Source: Hymenobacter oligotrophus (GTDB lineage Bacteria > Bacteroidota > Bacteroidia > Cytophagales > Hymenobacteraceae). From it: 64,000 nt of DNA. This document shows, piece after piece, positions 49,504 to 59,076 of the stretch. Under the pieces are notes generated by a model. It saw only the letters and a program-made list of their open reading frames with translations. It had not been told where the DNA came from and made no database searches. The number at the start of each line of letters is the position of its first letter. Position 1 is the stretch's first letter. The position numbers and the translations under genes are program-made. The stretch is from NCBI RefSeq assembly GCF_003574965.1, contig NZ_CP032317.1, positions 1,736,001-1,800,000 on the forward strand, in the 5' to 3' direction.

Positions 49504-51176
49504 CCAACCGCTGGCTCGCGGAAGCCTACCCAAGTAAAGCGCTTCAGCACAAACTCGGGGTTGGTGAAGGAGGCATTGCCCGCAGGGTTACCGCCGGTTA
49601 CGTGAAAGTCGGAGAATGCCGCGTTCTGGTTGACGTAGATGCCACCCGTGAGGTTGAAGCTTACAGCGGTGCCGGCCAGGCTCATCTGGTCCATGATGTC
49701 CTCTTTCAGCTCGGCGTCGGTGGTGTAGGCCGCGCAGCTGATGGCGCCGTGCTCCCGGGCTAGCTCGGCAGCAAGGCGCACGCTCTCGTGCGAGTCTTTG
49801 GTTTTGATGGCCAGCATGATGGGGCCAAACAGCTCCTGGCTGAAGTGCTCCTTCTGGGTGGCATCAACCTCGTACAAAGCCGGCGAGCAGGTGCGGGCAT
49901 TCTGGAACATGGGGTTCTCCACTTTGCCGTGCGCCAGCACGTTGCGGTGGCCGCGTTGCGCCATTTGCTCCACCCGCTCGTGCGTGGCCGGGTTCTGGAT
50001 GGCACCCAGCACGTGCGGCGCGGCCTTGGGGTTGGTGGCCAGCCCTTGCACGGCGCCGGCCAGCTTTTGCACTACTTCATCAAAGGGCACCAACGTACCG
50101 GCTACCTTCACACCCTGCTCCGGGATGAAGAAGTTCTGCGGGGCAGTGCACATCTGGCCCGAGTACAGGCTTACCGAGAAAGCCAGGTTCTGGGCTACTT
50201 TATCGAGGTCGTCGCACGAGTCGAGGATAACCGAGTTCACGCCGGTTTTCTCGGTGAAGACGATTTTGCCCTGGCTTTGCAGGCTCTCGATGTAGTTGCC
50301 AAACTCGGTACCGCCGGTGTAGTCGATCAGCTTCACGGCGGGGTTCTCGGCCAACTCTTTCGTGATGAGGCGGTCGTCGGCATCAACGGCCAGCTGGCAA
50401 ATGGCGGCGGGCAGGCCAGCGGCCACCAGCACTTTTTGCACCTCGGCCACCACAATGGCAATCGGCAGCACGGCCTTGGGGTGCGGCTTGATGATAACCG
50501 GGTTGCCGGTTACCAGCGAGGCGTACATGCCGGGCACCGTGTTCCAGGTGGGGAAGGTGGAGCAGCCAATTACCAGGGCCACGCCTTTGGGCACGGGGCG
50601 CCAGCTTTTGTTTAGGCTGATGGTGTACTTGCCCATGGGCTTGTCCCAGCGGGTTTCTTCGGGGAAGCGCGTTTGCTCCTCGTAGCCGGCAGCCACGGCC
50701 TCCAGGGCGCGGTCGGCGGCGTGCGGCCCCGAGGCCTGGAACGACATCATAAAGGCCTGCCCCGTGGTGTGCATGGTGGCGTAGCCGATTTCGAAAAAGC
50801 GCTGCTTCATGCCTTCCAGGCTCTCGATGAGCAGGGCGGCGCGGTCGGCGGGCTTCAGCTTGCGCCACGCATCAAACGACTGCTGGGCGTTGCGCACCAG
50901 TGTTTCGGGCGCGTAGTAGGGGTATTTGATACCTAGGGCCGCCTGCTCGTAGGGCGAGTCTTCTTGGCCGGCCCAGCCCTCAGGCTGGCCTTGCTGCAGC
51001 TCGGCAAACTGCTGGCCCCGGCGACCTAGGAAAGCCTCGCGGCCTTGGGCATCGGCTTCGGCGCCGTACACCTCGGGCGAGGGGTTTTCGGGGTAGTGGG
51101 CGAAAAACGTGCGGCCGTGCAGGGCTTGCACAGCTTGCTCCAGGGTAGCCTGGTGCTTTTGGGTTGTAGCGGTCAT
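49500..51176 (-). CDS. paaN: PaaN-type aldehyde dehydrogenase (phenylacetate degradation)
   Basis: A 558-residue aldehyde dehydrogenase of the PaaN group, longer than a plain ALDH because of an N-terminal extension (ALHGRTFFAHYPENPSPEVY). The NAD-binding region includes GCSTFPTWNTVPGMYASLV, the catalytic Cys is in SGQMCTAPQN and a conserved Glu in VFTEKTGVN. PaaN acts in the phenylacetyl-CoA pathway on the ring-opened semialdehyde. No other paa genes are in the window, so the pathway is either elsewhere or absent. Confidence 0.88.
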   Translation of the reverse strand: MTATTQKHQATLEQAVQALHGRTFFAHYPENPSPEVYGAEADAQGREAFLGRRGQQFAELQQGQPEGWAGQEDSPYEQAALGIKYPYYAPETLVRNAQQSFDAWRKLKPADRAALLIESLEGMKQRFFEIGYATMHTTGQAFMMSFQASGPHAADRALEAVAAGYEEQTRFPEETRWDKPMGKYTISLNKSWRPVPKGVALVIGCSTFPTWNTVPGMYASLVTGNPVIIKPHPKAVLPIAIVVAEVQKVLVAAGLPAAICQLAVDADDRLITKELAENPAVKLIDYTGGTEFGNYIESLQSQGKIVFTEKTGVNSVILDSCDDLDKVAQNLAFSVSLYSGQMCTAPQNFFIPEQGVKVAGTLVPFDEVVQKLAGAVQGLATNPKAAPHVLGAIQNPATHERVEQMAQRGHRNVLAHGKVENPMFQNARTCSPALYEVDATQKEHFSQELFGPIMLAIKTKDSHESVRLAAELAREHGAISCAAYTTDAELKEDIMDQMSLAGTAVSFNLTGGIYVNQNAAFSDFHVTGGNPAGNASFTNPEFVLKRFTWVGFREPAVG

Positions 51177-51292
51177 AATCGGGTATTGAGGGAATGCTAA
51201 GCAACGTCGAGCGAAAAAGCTCGGCCATGTGTCGCGGCGGGGCTAAATTTACGTAGTAAAGGCACACCTGCCCCATCACATCATTTGCATCA

Positions 51293-54115
51293 ATGAAACA
51301 GCTTTTACGCCTGCTGTTTTTTGCCTATAGCTGCTGGCTGCTTCCGTTGGCGGGCGCAGCGCAATTGGCCCCGCTTGCCGCTGACGAGGCCCCGCCTACC
51401 TTGCCGGGCACGGCGGTGTTTAAGCTGCGCGAGGGAGTGGCCCTTACCTACGTTGAGCGCGCCTTGGGGCAACTAGCGGCCAAGCGCGTGGTGCAAAAGT
51501 TTCCGAGGGCGGTGCCGCCCTCGGCCGATTTGCCGGGCAGCGTGGAGCTGCGCACCATTTACCAGTTCAGCTACCCCACCGAGCTGCCGTTTGCCAAGGT
51601 GCGCCAAACGCTGCTGAGCACCGGCGCCGTGGAGTACGTAGAGCCGCTGTACCAGCGTGCTCCGCTTTACCAGCCCAACGACCCGCTGGCCGACTCCACC
51701 AAAACCGATGGCCAGTACCACCTCAAGCTTATCAAGGCTTATGCGGCCTGGAACCTGAGCAAGGGCGACACTTCGGTGGTGATTGGCATTACCGATAGCG
51801 GCGTGCTGTTCAACCACCAGGATTTGCGCGGGCAGGCCAAGCTGAACTACGCCGACCCCATCAACGGCCTCGACGACGACCGCGACGGGTACATCGACAA
51901 CTTTCGGGGCTGGGATACCGGCGACAACGACAACAACCCCACGGCCTCGGTGCCGCGCAGCGGCTTATTCAGCCACGGCACGCTGGTAACCGGCACCGCC
52001 GCCGCCGCCGCCGACAACGGCAAGGGCGTGGCGGGCGTGGGGTTCAAGTGCCGTTTCATGCACATCAAAATTTACCCGCAAACGCCCGAAGGCGCTTTTG
52101 GCGGCTACGAGGGCATTGTGTACGCCGCCGACCACGGCTGCAAAGTCATTAATATGTCGTGGGGCGGGGTGGGCGGCCGCTCGCAGTACGAGCAGGATGT
52201 GTGCACGTACGCGGCCGTAAACCGCGATGCCGTGCTGGTGGCCGCCGCCGGCAACACCAACGCCGAGCTGGACTTTTACCCCGCCTCCTACGACCACGTG
52301 CTGTCGGTGGCGGGCCTCTCGGAAACCGATCAGCAAACCATTACCTACAGCTACCGCGTGGGCCTGAGCGCCCCGGGCAACCAAATCCTCACCACCCTCT
52401 ACGACGCCGAAGATACCTACGCGGCGGTAGGTGGCTCGTCGTTTGCGGCGCCGCTGGTGGCCGGCACGGCGGGGCTGGTGCGCAGCAGGTACCCGCAGCT
52501 GTCGGCGGCGCAGGTGGTGGCCGTGCTGCGCCGCTCCGCCGACGACATCTACGGCATTCCTAGAAACGCGCCGCTGGTGGGCCGGTTGGGCTCGGGCCGC
52601 CTGAACGCGCACCGCGCCCTGGCCCTAGGCACCAACCAAACGGCCGTGCGTGTGCTGGGCCGCAGCCTCAGCAAGCCGCGCCTGCTGGCCGGCGACACCG
52701 CCCGCTTGGCGCTTACCATCCAAAACCTGCTGCAGCCGGTGCAGGGCCTCACGCTCAGCATCAGCTCGCTCTCGCCGCACCTCAGCGTTAGCAGCGGGGG
52801 CACGGCAACCCTAGGTGCGTTGGGCACCAATGCCACGGCCACCGTGCCGGTGCGCTTGAGCATTGCGGCCAACACGCCCGCCAGCACCCGCGCGGTGCTG
52901 CGTTGCCGCTTTACGGCGCCCAATGGCTTTGTGGCCGATGAGTACGTGACCCTTGAGCTGAACCCCGACTACGTGGTGCTGACGGCCAACAACCTGCACC
53001 TTACCCTTACCAGCCGCGGCAACCTGGGCTACGACAGCGGCAACGCCGAAGTGGGCGCCAGCATCACCTACCGCAACTCACCGGTGCTGCTAAGCGAAGG
53101 CGGCCTGCTGGTGGCCACGGGCCCCGCCAAAGTAGCCGACCGCCTGCGCGGGGTACCGAGCAGCCGCGTCGAGCAGGACTTTTTCAGCCAACAGGCCATA
53201 ACCATGCAAACGGCTACGGCCGCCATGCAGCGCGCCTCCGGGGCCTTTCAGGATTCGTTGCCCGGCCAGAGCAACGGCCGCACCCTAGGGGTGCGCGTGC
53301 GCCAGCGCGCCACGGCCTGGGCCGGCCCCGCCCCCGCCGACCGGGATTACGTCATTGTGGAGTACACCTTGCGCAACCTGTCGCCCGATACCTGGCAAAC
53401 CCTGCACGCCGGCTTGTTTTTGGATTGGGACTTGCCCGCCGAAGCCGGCCGCAACCTGGCCGCCTACGACTCGGCCCGCGCCCTCGGCTACGTGCACGAT
53501 GCGCTTAACCCTAGGTTGTTTGCGGGCGTGCGGCTGCTAGGGCCGGCGGCGCCTATCACGGCCTTGCACTACGCCATCGACCACGCCGCGCCCACCACCG
53601 CTGCCATAAGCCTGCGCGACGGGTTTTCGTCGGCCGAAAAATTTCTGACGCTTAGCTCGGGGCGCAAGCAGCGCACCGCCGGCGCCCCCAACGGCTCCGA
53701 TGTGTCGCACGTGGTGGGCGCCGCCCTAGGCCGCCTGGCCCCCAACGACTCCGTAACGGTGGCCTTTGCCGTGCTGGCTGCTCCCACCCTGGCCGAGCTG
53801 CAAGCCGCTGCCGATGCCGCCCAGCTGCGCTACGCCCAAGTATTGCCTACGCGGCCCACGGCGTCCCAGCAGGCAAGCTGGGCGGTATTTCCGAACCCAA
53901 GCCAGGGGCGCCTGCAGGTGCAACTGCCCGGCAACGCGGCGGCTGGTTCGGTGCTGATCTTGCGCAACAACCTAGGGCAGCCGGTGCGCACGTGGCGCGT
54001 AACCCAAGCCACTACCGAGTTGCAAGTGCAGGCCTTGCCCGCGGGCGTGTACCTGCTGCAGTGGCAATTGGCCGGCGGCGGGGTGCTTACGCGGCGTGTG
54101 GTGCTGCAGCCGTAG
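51293..54115 (+). CDS. Subtilisin-like (S8) protease with T9SS sorting domain
   Basis: A 940-residue secreted serine protease. Signal peptide to about 22; propeptide-like region; S8 domain with Asp in GITDSGVLFNH, His in LFSHGTLVTGTA and Ser in GGSSFAAPLVAGTAG; a beta-rich region (about 450-840); and a C-terminal T9SS domain (WAVFPNPSQGRLQVQL, VYLLQWQLAGGGVLTRRVVL). All catalytic residues are present, so it should be an active extracellular protease. Divergent from paaN. Confidence 0.94.
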   Translation: MKQLLRLLFFAYSCWLLPLAGAAQLAPLAADEAPPTLPGTAVFKLREGVALTYVERALGQLAAKRVVQKFPRAVPPSADLPGSVELRTIYQFSYPTELPFAKVRQTLLSTGAVEYVEPLYQRAPLYQPNDPLADSTKTDGQYHLKLIKAYAAWNLSKGDTSVVIGITDSGVLFNHQDLRGQAKLNYADPINGLDDDRDGYIDNFRGWDTGDNDNNPTASVPRSGLFSHGTLVTGTAAAAADNGKGVAGVGFKCRFMHIKIYPQTPEGAFGGYEGIVYAADHGCKVINMSWGGVGGRSQYEQDVCTYAAVNRDAVLVAAAGNTNAELDFYPASYDHVLSVAGLSETDQQTITYSYRVGLSAPGNQILTTLYDAEDTYAAVGGSSFAAPLVAGTAGLVRSRYPQLSAAQVVAVLRRSADDIYGIPRNAPLVGRLGSGRLNAHRALALGTNQTAVRVLGRSLSKPRLLAGDTARLALTIQNLLQPVQGLTLSISSLSPHLSVSSGGTATLGALGTNATATVPVRLSIAANTPASTRAVLRCRFTAPNGFVADEYVTLELNPDYVVLTANNLHLTLTSRGNLGYDSGNAEVGASITYRNSPVLLSEGGLLVATGPAKVADRLRGVPSSRVEQDFFSQQAITMQTATAAMQRASGAFQDSLPGQSNGRTLGVRVRQRATAWAGPAPADRDYVIVEYTLRNLSPDTWQTLHAGLFLDWDLPAEAGRNLAAYDSARALGYVHDALNPRLFAGVRLLGPAAPITALHYAIDHAAPTTAAISLRDGFSSAEKFLTLSSGRKQRTAGAPNGSDVSHVVGAALGRLAPNDSVTVAFAVLAAPTLAELQAAADAAQLRYAQVLPTRPTASQQASWAVFPNPSQGRLQVQLPGNAAAGSVLILRNNLGQPVRTWRVTQATTELQVQALPAGVYLLQWQLAGGGVLTRRVVLQP

Positions 54116-54121
54116 CATCGG

Positions 54122-55450
54122 CTACGCCTTGGCGGCGGCGTCGCCGATGCGCCACAGCTGCTCCCAGTTGGTGGTAAACTGCGGCGACACGTACTCACAG
54201 CGCCCCTGCCACGAGAGCGGCTTGGTACCGGCGGCGGCGTAGCGCACTTTGGCCCGCCCGAAACGCTTGTTCAAGGCATCGAGCGCCTCCATCAGCTGCT
54301 TGCTTTTCTGGCGCGCTTCGGGCGCTTCAAACAAGCCCAACTGCACGCGACCCTCGGGCTCTAGGCCGGCGCACACCACCCCGGCGCGGGTGTAGCTGGT
54401 GCCGGCCCGGCGCAGGCGCTGCAGGGCACCTAGGGCGTAATGCGTCAGCTGGCCCGTGTCGTTGGTGGCGCAGGGCAGCGCAACGGTGGTGCTGAAGGTA
54501 GACGGACCCGGCTTGGGCGAAAACCGATCGGTACCGAGCAGCACCGTGAGCAGGTGCGCGGCCAGCCCCTCGGCGCGGAGCTTTTCGGCGGCGCGGGCGG
54601 CAAACGTGGCTACGGCTTCGCGTAGGCGCTGCTCGTCGGCAATGGGCCTGGTGAACGAGCGCGTGCAGGCGGCACTCTGGCGCTGCGTGGCCCTAGGTCC
54701 GAGGGTGGCTTCGTCGTCGGGGAGGCGGGCCTCCAATTCCAGGCAAGGCTGGCCGTTCAACTCGTACCACAGCCGCTCGCCCACCACGCCGCCCAGGTAT
54801 TGGCGCACCCACGCGCGGGGCTTGGCGGCCAAGGCGGCGGCGGTGCAGATGTTTTGCTCGTGCAGCTTGCGGGCGTAGCGGTGGCCAATACCCCACACGT
54901 CCTCCACGGTGGTGCGCTCCAACGCTTCAAGCCGCTGCGCATCGGTGCCCAACACCCATACGCGTTCCTTTTCGGAGCGCTTGCGGGCCAAGCGGTTGGC
55001 CATTTTGGCCAGCACTTTGGTGGGCGCCACGCCTACGGCGGTAGGTATGCCTACGTACTGCTTTACGGTTTCCCGGATGCGGCCAGCGTACTGCTCCAGC
55101 CCCTCGGAGGCCCAGTAGCGCATGCCACCTAGGTTCAGAAAGGCCTCGTCGATGGAGTACACCTCCACCTCGGGTGCAAAGTCGCAGAGCACCCGCACCA
55201 CGCGCCGGCTCATGTCGCCGTACAGGGCGTAGTTCGAGGAGAAAACCTTTACGGCGTGCTCCTGCAAGGTGGGCTTCACCAGATGAAACGCGTCGCCCAT
55301 TTTCAGCCCCAGCGCCTTTGCTTCGTCGGAGCGGGCAATCAGGCAGCCGTCGTTGTTGCTGAGCACCACCACGGGCACGCCCTCGTAGCGCGGCTGAAAC
55401 ACCCGCTCGCACGATACATAAAAGTTGTTGCAGTCGACCAGGGCAAACAT
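54122..55450 (-). CDS. umuC: Translesion DNA polymerase V subunit UmuC
   Basis: A 442-residue Y-family polymerase. [42 protein letters not shown] (catalytic Asp-Glu) and [14 protein letters not shown] are typical UmuC motifs. The C-terminal third holds the DUF4113-type end ([27 protein letters not shown]). It copies damaged DNA with UmuD'. Open frame continues upstream to 55909 but overlaps umuD; the ATG at 55450 is 11 bp after the umuD stop, forming an operon. Confidence 0.95.
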   Translation of the reverse strand: MFALVDCNNFYVSCERVFQPRYEGVPVVVLSNNDGCLIARSDEAKALGLKMGDAFHLVKPTLQEHAVKVFSSNYALYGDMSRRVVRVLCDFAPEVEVYSIDEAFLNLGGMRYWASEGLEQYAGRIRETVKQYVGIPTAVGVAPTKVLAKMANRLARKRSEKERVWVLGTDAQRLEALERTTVEDVWGIGHRYARKLHEQNICTAAALAAKPRAWVRQYLGGVVGERLWYELNGQPCLELEARLPDDEATLGPRATQRQSAACTRSFTRPIADEQRLREAVATFAARAAEKLRAEGLAAHLLTVLLGTDRFSPKPGPSTFSTTVALPCATNDTGQLTHYALGALQRLRRAGTSYTRAGVVCAGLEPEGRVQLGLFEAPEARQKSKQLMEALDALNKRFGRAKVRYAAAGTKPLSWQGRCEYVSPQFTTNWEQLWRIGDAAAKA

Positions 55451-55461
55451 AACGCGGCTGG

Positions 55462-55944
55462 CTAGGCGCGGCGGCGCTGGTTGGGTACCTGCCCGAGCAC
55501 GCGGCTGCGCTTTTCGCGAAAGGCGTGGATTACGTGCGTTACCACCCCAAACACAATCAGCTCGCTGCCCTCGTGCAAGCGAATAACAGGGTAGCGCGGG
55601 TTTTCGGGCTCCAGCCACGTTTGCGTGCCCTCGCGGCGCAGGCGCTTCACGGTATGTTCGCCATCGAGCACGGCCACCACAATGCAGCCATCGGCGGGCT
55701 CCAGGGCGCGGTCGACGGCGATGATGTCGTTGTGGCGAATGCCGGCCCCGTTCATCGAGTCGCCGGTTACGCGGGCCAGAAACGTGGAGGCCGGATGCGC
55801 AAACAACAGCTCGTGCAGGTTCAGCGGTGCGTCGAGGTGGTCGTCGGCCGGCGACGGAAAACCGGCCGGCACCACGCAGGCGAAGAGCGGCAGCGTGAAG
55901 CCGGCCCAATCGGTGCTAATAGAAAAAGGCGTAATGCGCGTCAT
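55462..55944 (-). CDS. umuD: UmuD-like S24 peptidase
   Basis: A 160-residue LexA-fold protein. The nucleophile Ser is in [10 protein letters not shown] and the general-base Lys in [10 protein letters not shown] likely self-cleavage site, Ala-Gly in [11 protein letters not shown], is at about residue 27. RecA filaments would trigger cleavage to UmuD', which joins UmuC. It is about 20 residues longer than E. coli UmuD at the C-terminus ([18 protein letters not shown]). Confidence 0.93.
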   Translation of the reverse strand: MTRITPFSISTDWAGFTLPLFACVVPAGFPSPADDHLDAPLNLHELLFAHPASTFLARVTGDSMNGAGIRHNDIIAVDRALEPADGCIVVAVLDGEHTVKRLRREGTQTWLEPENPRYPVIRLHEGSELIVFGVVTHVIHAFREKRSRVLGQVPNQRRRA

Positions 55945-55998
55945 AGAACGAGCCGACCCCCACTTGTCCGTTGGTCGGCGCTGCTATTTACTAAATTT

Positions 55999-56019
55999 TT
56001 TAGCATATAGTTTTCTAAA
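55999..56019 (-). promoter_or_regulatory. Candidate operator upstream of umuDC
   Basis: TTTAG-N11-CTAAA in an AT-rich block 55 bp upstream of the umuD ATG, at a place where an SOS repressor could act. No consensus for this group is known to me. Confidence 0.35.
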
Positions 56020-56173
56020 CTTGTCGGATTAGTTCCCGCGGCACCCAATATTTTCTCTAGGCTGGCGTCCTTAACCTGGCTTTAATGCTATTCAAACAAC
56101 AATAGCACCCTTTTTTAGCCGAATTTTTCTACCTAATATTTTTAGTTTATGCTGAATATCCGTATTTTTGGAT

Positions 56174-56431
56174 ATGCGCAGAACGAAGAAGATACAGCTT
56201 CCTACTCCCCCTCCCGTGCAGCAATACGCCCGCTGCGTCGATGCCACCCGCCGGCCCCACGACCACATTGGCGACTGGCCCGAGCGCGGCGCGGTGTACT
56301 CGGTAGAGTACCGGCTGAATGCCCGCACCAAGGAGCCGCAGGTGCACGTGCTTGGCTTCTATGCCGAGCAGCCCTACGGCGCATTCGCTACCCGACGCTT
56401 CGAGCCTGTAGCGGAGGTGTGGCTGAATTAG
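56174..56431 (+). CDS. Small hypothetical protein (85 aa)
   Basis: An 85-residue basic soluble protein. An N-terminal Arg/Lys/Pro segment leads to a beta-rich part (AVYSVEYRLNARTKEPQVHV, FYAEQPYGAFATRRFEPVAE). No family recognised. ATG 56174 is used; a TTG at 56168 would add two residues. The start codon overlaps an inverted repeat ATATCC-N8-GGATAT (56156-56175), which may be an operator or an RNA hairpin controlling initiation. Confidence 0.6.
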   Translation: MRRTKKIQLPTPPPVQQYARCVDATRRPHDHIGDWPERGAVYSVEYRLNARTKEPQVHVLGFYAEQPYGAFATRRFEPVAEVWLN

Positions 56432-56454
56432 CCAACCCGTTTCTGTTCCATCGT

Positions 56455-56482
56455 CGGCCGCCTTTGTGCGGCCGTTTTTTTT
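56455..56482 (+). terminator. Terminator after the 85-aa gene
   Basis: CGGCCGC / GCGGCCG stem followed by TTTTTTTT. Confidence 0.88.
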
Positions 56483-56589
56483 GGCGGCGGCGGGCAGCGC
56501 CTTGCGACCTACCTAGGTGCTTTGGGCCCCTTCTGCGCGGGTTAACATTTTGCCCTAGGCAGCGGCACGGGCGCGCCAAGGGCGCGGCC

Positions 56590-56597
56590 TATCTTTG
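56590..56597 (+). promoter_or_regulatory. -7 box TATCTTTG
   Basis: Matches TAnnTTTG, 23 bp before ATG 56621. Confidence 0.55.
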
Positions 56598-56620
56598 CCT
56601 TTTCTGCCTTTCCCGTTCTC

Positions 56621-57040
56621 ATGAAAAACGCCACGCCCGAGCCGGTTTACGCCATACCGGCCTCGTACCGCCGCATGGAAAACCTGCACATCGTGTTCTG
56701 GCTGCTCAAGGACGTAAGCTGGTGCATGGTCTGGAAGCCCCTCGGCATCAGCATGATATTCCCGACGCTGGCCATTGCCGCGGTTATTGCCTGGCGCACC
56801 CGCCACCTGAAATCGGAGCTGGCCCACAACCTGGCCATTGTGCTCTGGATTTCGGCCAACTCGTACTGGATGATCAGCGAATTTTTTCACTTCGACGAGG
56901 TGCGCGTGGCCGGGCTAATTACGGGCAAGCACCTGGCGCTCATTCCCTTTGCGCTGGGGCTGCTGGTGCTGGCTTACCACTACTTATTTCAACAGCCGCG
57001 CGAAGCCACTACCCAACCCGAGCAAGCAGCTACGCCGTAG
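56621..57040 (+). CDS. Small membrane protein (139 aa)
   Basis: A 139-residue membrane protein with four helices. Aromatic/charged motif LHIVFWLLKDVSWCMVWKPL opens the first pair, and SANSYWMISEFFHFDE lies between helices 3 and 4. The hydrophilic tail is Gln/Thr/Pro-rich. It looks like a conserved Bacteroidota membrane protein, but I cannot name a family. Its promoter box lies at 56590. Confidence 0.7.
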   Translation: MKNATPEPVYAIPASYRRMENLHIVFWLLKDVSWCMVWKPLGISMIFPTLAIAAVIAWRTRHLKSELAHNLAIVLWISANSYWMISEFFHFDEVRVAGLITGKHLALIPFALGLLVLAYHYLFQQPREATTQPEQAATP

Positions 57041-57189
57041 GCCCGGCTCGCTGCTGCTCCCCGGCGGCTCCATGCTTTTCGGCTTTGCCTAACTACCTAG
57101 GGCCAGCAAATCAGCGAGTTGGCTTTCTAAACATCGGCGCACGCTTGGCGGCCTTTGGCGCTTTGGCAGGGCCGCGGTTCGTAGAAAAG

Positions 57190-58815
57190 CTACGGCAGCA
57201 CCCGCACGATACCAACCTCCCAGTAATCGTTGCCGAAAAGGGGTTCGTGGCGCCATTTATCGGTGTCCTGCATCTGGTTTTTGCGCATCAAATACCCAAA
57301 ATCCCTGCCCGGCTCCAGCGTGCTTTCGGCAAACACAAACTTGCCTACCCGCTTTACATCGTAGAGGCCATTTACCAGTTCATAGGATTTATCCTGCTGA
57401 AAACGGGCCGGTGGGTATTTCGAGAAAAACAACGTGTACACGTAAGGCAGCGGCATATGCGTGGTTACGAGCACTTGCCGCACGCCCGGCAGGCGCTCTG
57501 CTTCGTCGAACGCCTCTTTCAAACCCACGTTAAAATCCTCGCGAATTCGGCTGCTTGGGTACTCCGCAAAATAATCCCGAACCACCAATCCGCCTTCCAC
57601 AGCAAACCACAATACCACAACTGCGCGAATGGCGGTTTTGGGCACGTTATCATTTATATTTCTAATAATTAAATCAATAACCCAAACCGACAGCACCAAG
57701 CACGGCAAATAGAAATGATTAAACCGATTGATATTTAAATCAATCACAAAAAACAACGGCAACGACGCCACCGCCCACGCAAAAAACACCCACGCCACTA
57801 CGTCGCGCCGCGACTCCGCTACCGGCCATTTAGGCCGCAGCACGCGGTAGAGCATAACCGCCAGCGCAACCACAAAAAGCAGGATAGTAAAGCTAAACAG
57901 CGGCCTGAATCCCTGAATCATGTTATAGGATGAGCCGTCGTTGAACCCGGAATTAACGAAAGCCCAATTATGCCGCAGCATTTGCCATTCGTGCTGCTGG
58001 TTGGCTTCGTTTACCTGCTGGAGCCGGTTTACCTCGAGCAAAGGCGTAGAGAAGAACAGCTTATCCGTCCAAGCCAGGTTCTTGTGCAGGATAAAATTCT
58101 CCAGAATAACCAGCGCAAACGGCGCCGCCACCACGGCAAACAGGCCCACCGCAGCCAGCCAATACGGCCACCGAAGCGCAATGCGTTTGCGAAACGCCAG
58201 TAACAGCAGCAGTAGCAACCCCGGCAGCACCACAACGGTGGTGCCGTAGGCGTACAACGACAGGGCGAAGGGCACGAGGCACGCCGCAATCCACGCGGGC
58301 TTTTGGGTGTTTATGGCCTGAATTACCATTGCGCAACCCAGCAGCATAAAAAACGGCACCAAATTGCTCTCCAGCCCCCACCTCGACAGCATAAAATGCC
58401 ACGGAACCACCGCCACCACAAACACGGTCAGCAAAGAGGCATAACGACCTAGGGCGCGAACGGCCCCATACAACAGCGGCAGGGTAAGAATACCGAGTAT
58501 CAGCGGCAGAATACGAATGGAAAATATATTCAGGCCAAATACTTTAATAAAAGGGATAATTAAATAAGCCATTAACACATTTTGCCCACTGCCCCACGAG
58601 CGGAAGTATGCCGGCCATGCGTCGCCCCATTTATCCTTGCCGGTTTCAGACAACGCAAACGCCTCCACCGCGGTGCACGCCTCATCTTGGTTAAAGCCGG
58701 GTGGTATTTTCGGAAAATGCGCAATCCGAATCCAGACACCGATTCCGATAATAAATAGCAGTAGAAGCGTAACGCCTAGGTGCTGTTTTTTCTGCAAGCT
58801 TTTAATGGCAACCAT
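57190..58815 (-). CDS. Glycosyltransferase family 39-like membrane protein
   Basis: A 541-residue polytopic protein (about 11 helices) of the GT-C type. The first periplasmic loop holds PPGFNQDEACTAVEAF, with the acidic DE pair expected at the active site of ArnT/PMT-like enzymes. A C-terminal soluble region (from about 415) follows. These enzymes move sugars from polyprenyl-phosphate carriers to lipids or proteins. ATG 58815 (MVAIKSLQKKQH) is favoured; 58875 would add 20 residues. Acceptor unknown. Confidence 0.78.
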   Translation of the reverse strand: MVAIKSLQKKQHLGVTLLLLFIIGIGVWIRIAHFPKIPPGFNQDEACTAVEAFALSETGKDKWGDAWPAYFRSWGSGQNVLMAYLIIPFIKVFGLNIFSIRILPLILGILTLPLLYGAVRALGRYASLLTVFVVAVVPWHFMLSRWGLESNLVPFFMLLGCAMVIQAINTQKPAWIAACLVPFALSLYAYGTTVVVLPGLLLLLLLAFRKRIALRWPYWLAAVGLFAVVAAPFALVILENFILHKNLAWTDKLFFSTPLLEVNRLQQVNEANQQHEWQMLRHNWAFVNSGFNDGSSYNMIQGFRPLFSFTILLFVVALAVMLYRVLRPKWPVAESRRDVVAWVFFAWAVASLPLFFVIDLNINRFNHFYLPCLVLSVWVIDLIIRNINDNVPKTAIRAVVVLWFAVEGGLVVRDYFAEYPSSRIREDFNVGLKEAFDEAERLPGVRQVLVTTHMPLPYVYTLFFSKYPPARFQQDKSYELVNGLYDVKRVGKFVFAESTLEPGRDFGYLMRKNQMQDTDKWRHEPLFGNDYWEVGIVRVLP

Positions 58816-58966
58816 TATTGATACGTAGGCAAAGCCGGCCCTGATGGATAAACCCCAGGAATTACAATTGAGCAATTACGCGGAAGGGCTCATTCGAGCC
58901 CGCTAAACTAGGCCCGGAGCACCCTACCGACTAGGCCGCAAAACTACAGGTTGTTTTCCCAAACGC

Positions 58967-59030
58967 GGCCCCGCTGGCCCTAGGTGCCAGGGGGCCGAGC
59001 GGCCGCCCGGCACCTAGGGCCAGCGGGGCC
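58967..59030. repeat. Perfect 22-bp stem with CCTAGG in each arm
   Basis: 58967-58988 and 59009-59030 are exact complements; each contains CCTAGG (58979, 59013). Loop of 20 bp is GC-rich. Lies between divergent genes, without T run. Confidence 0.88.
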
Positions 59031-59076
59031 AACAAACGTCATGCACCGGATTGGGCAAAAACGCGTACTTGCCCGC

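Noticed and set aside
54122-55909. 595-codon version of umuC
   Set aside because: The upstream part overlaps umuD in another frame; umuC homology begins at 55450.
56149-57672. 507-codon open frame covering two small genes and part of a third
   Set aside because: It crosses two genes, a terminator and a promoter, and its product has no coherent sequence; the two small genes explain the region.
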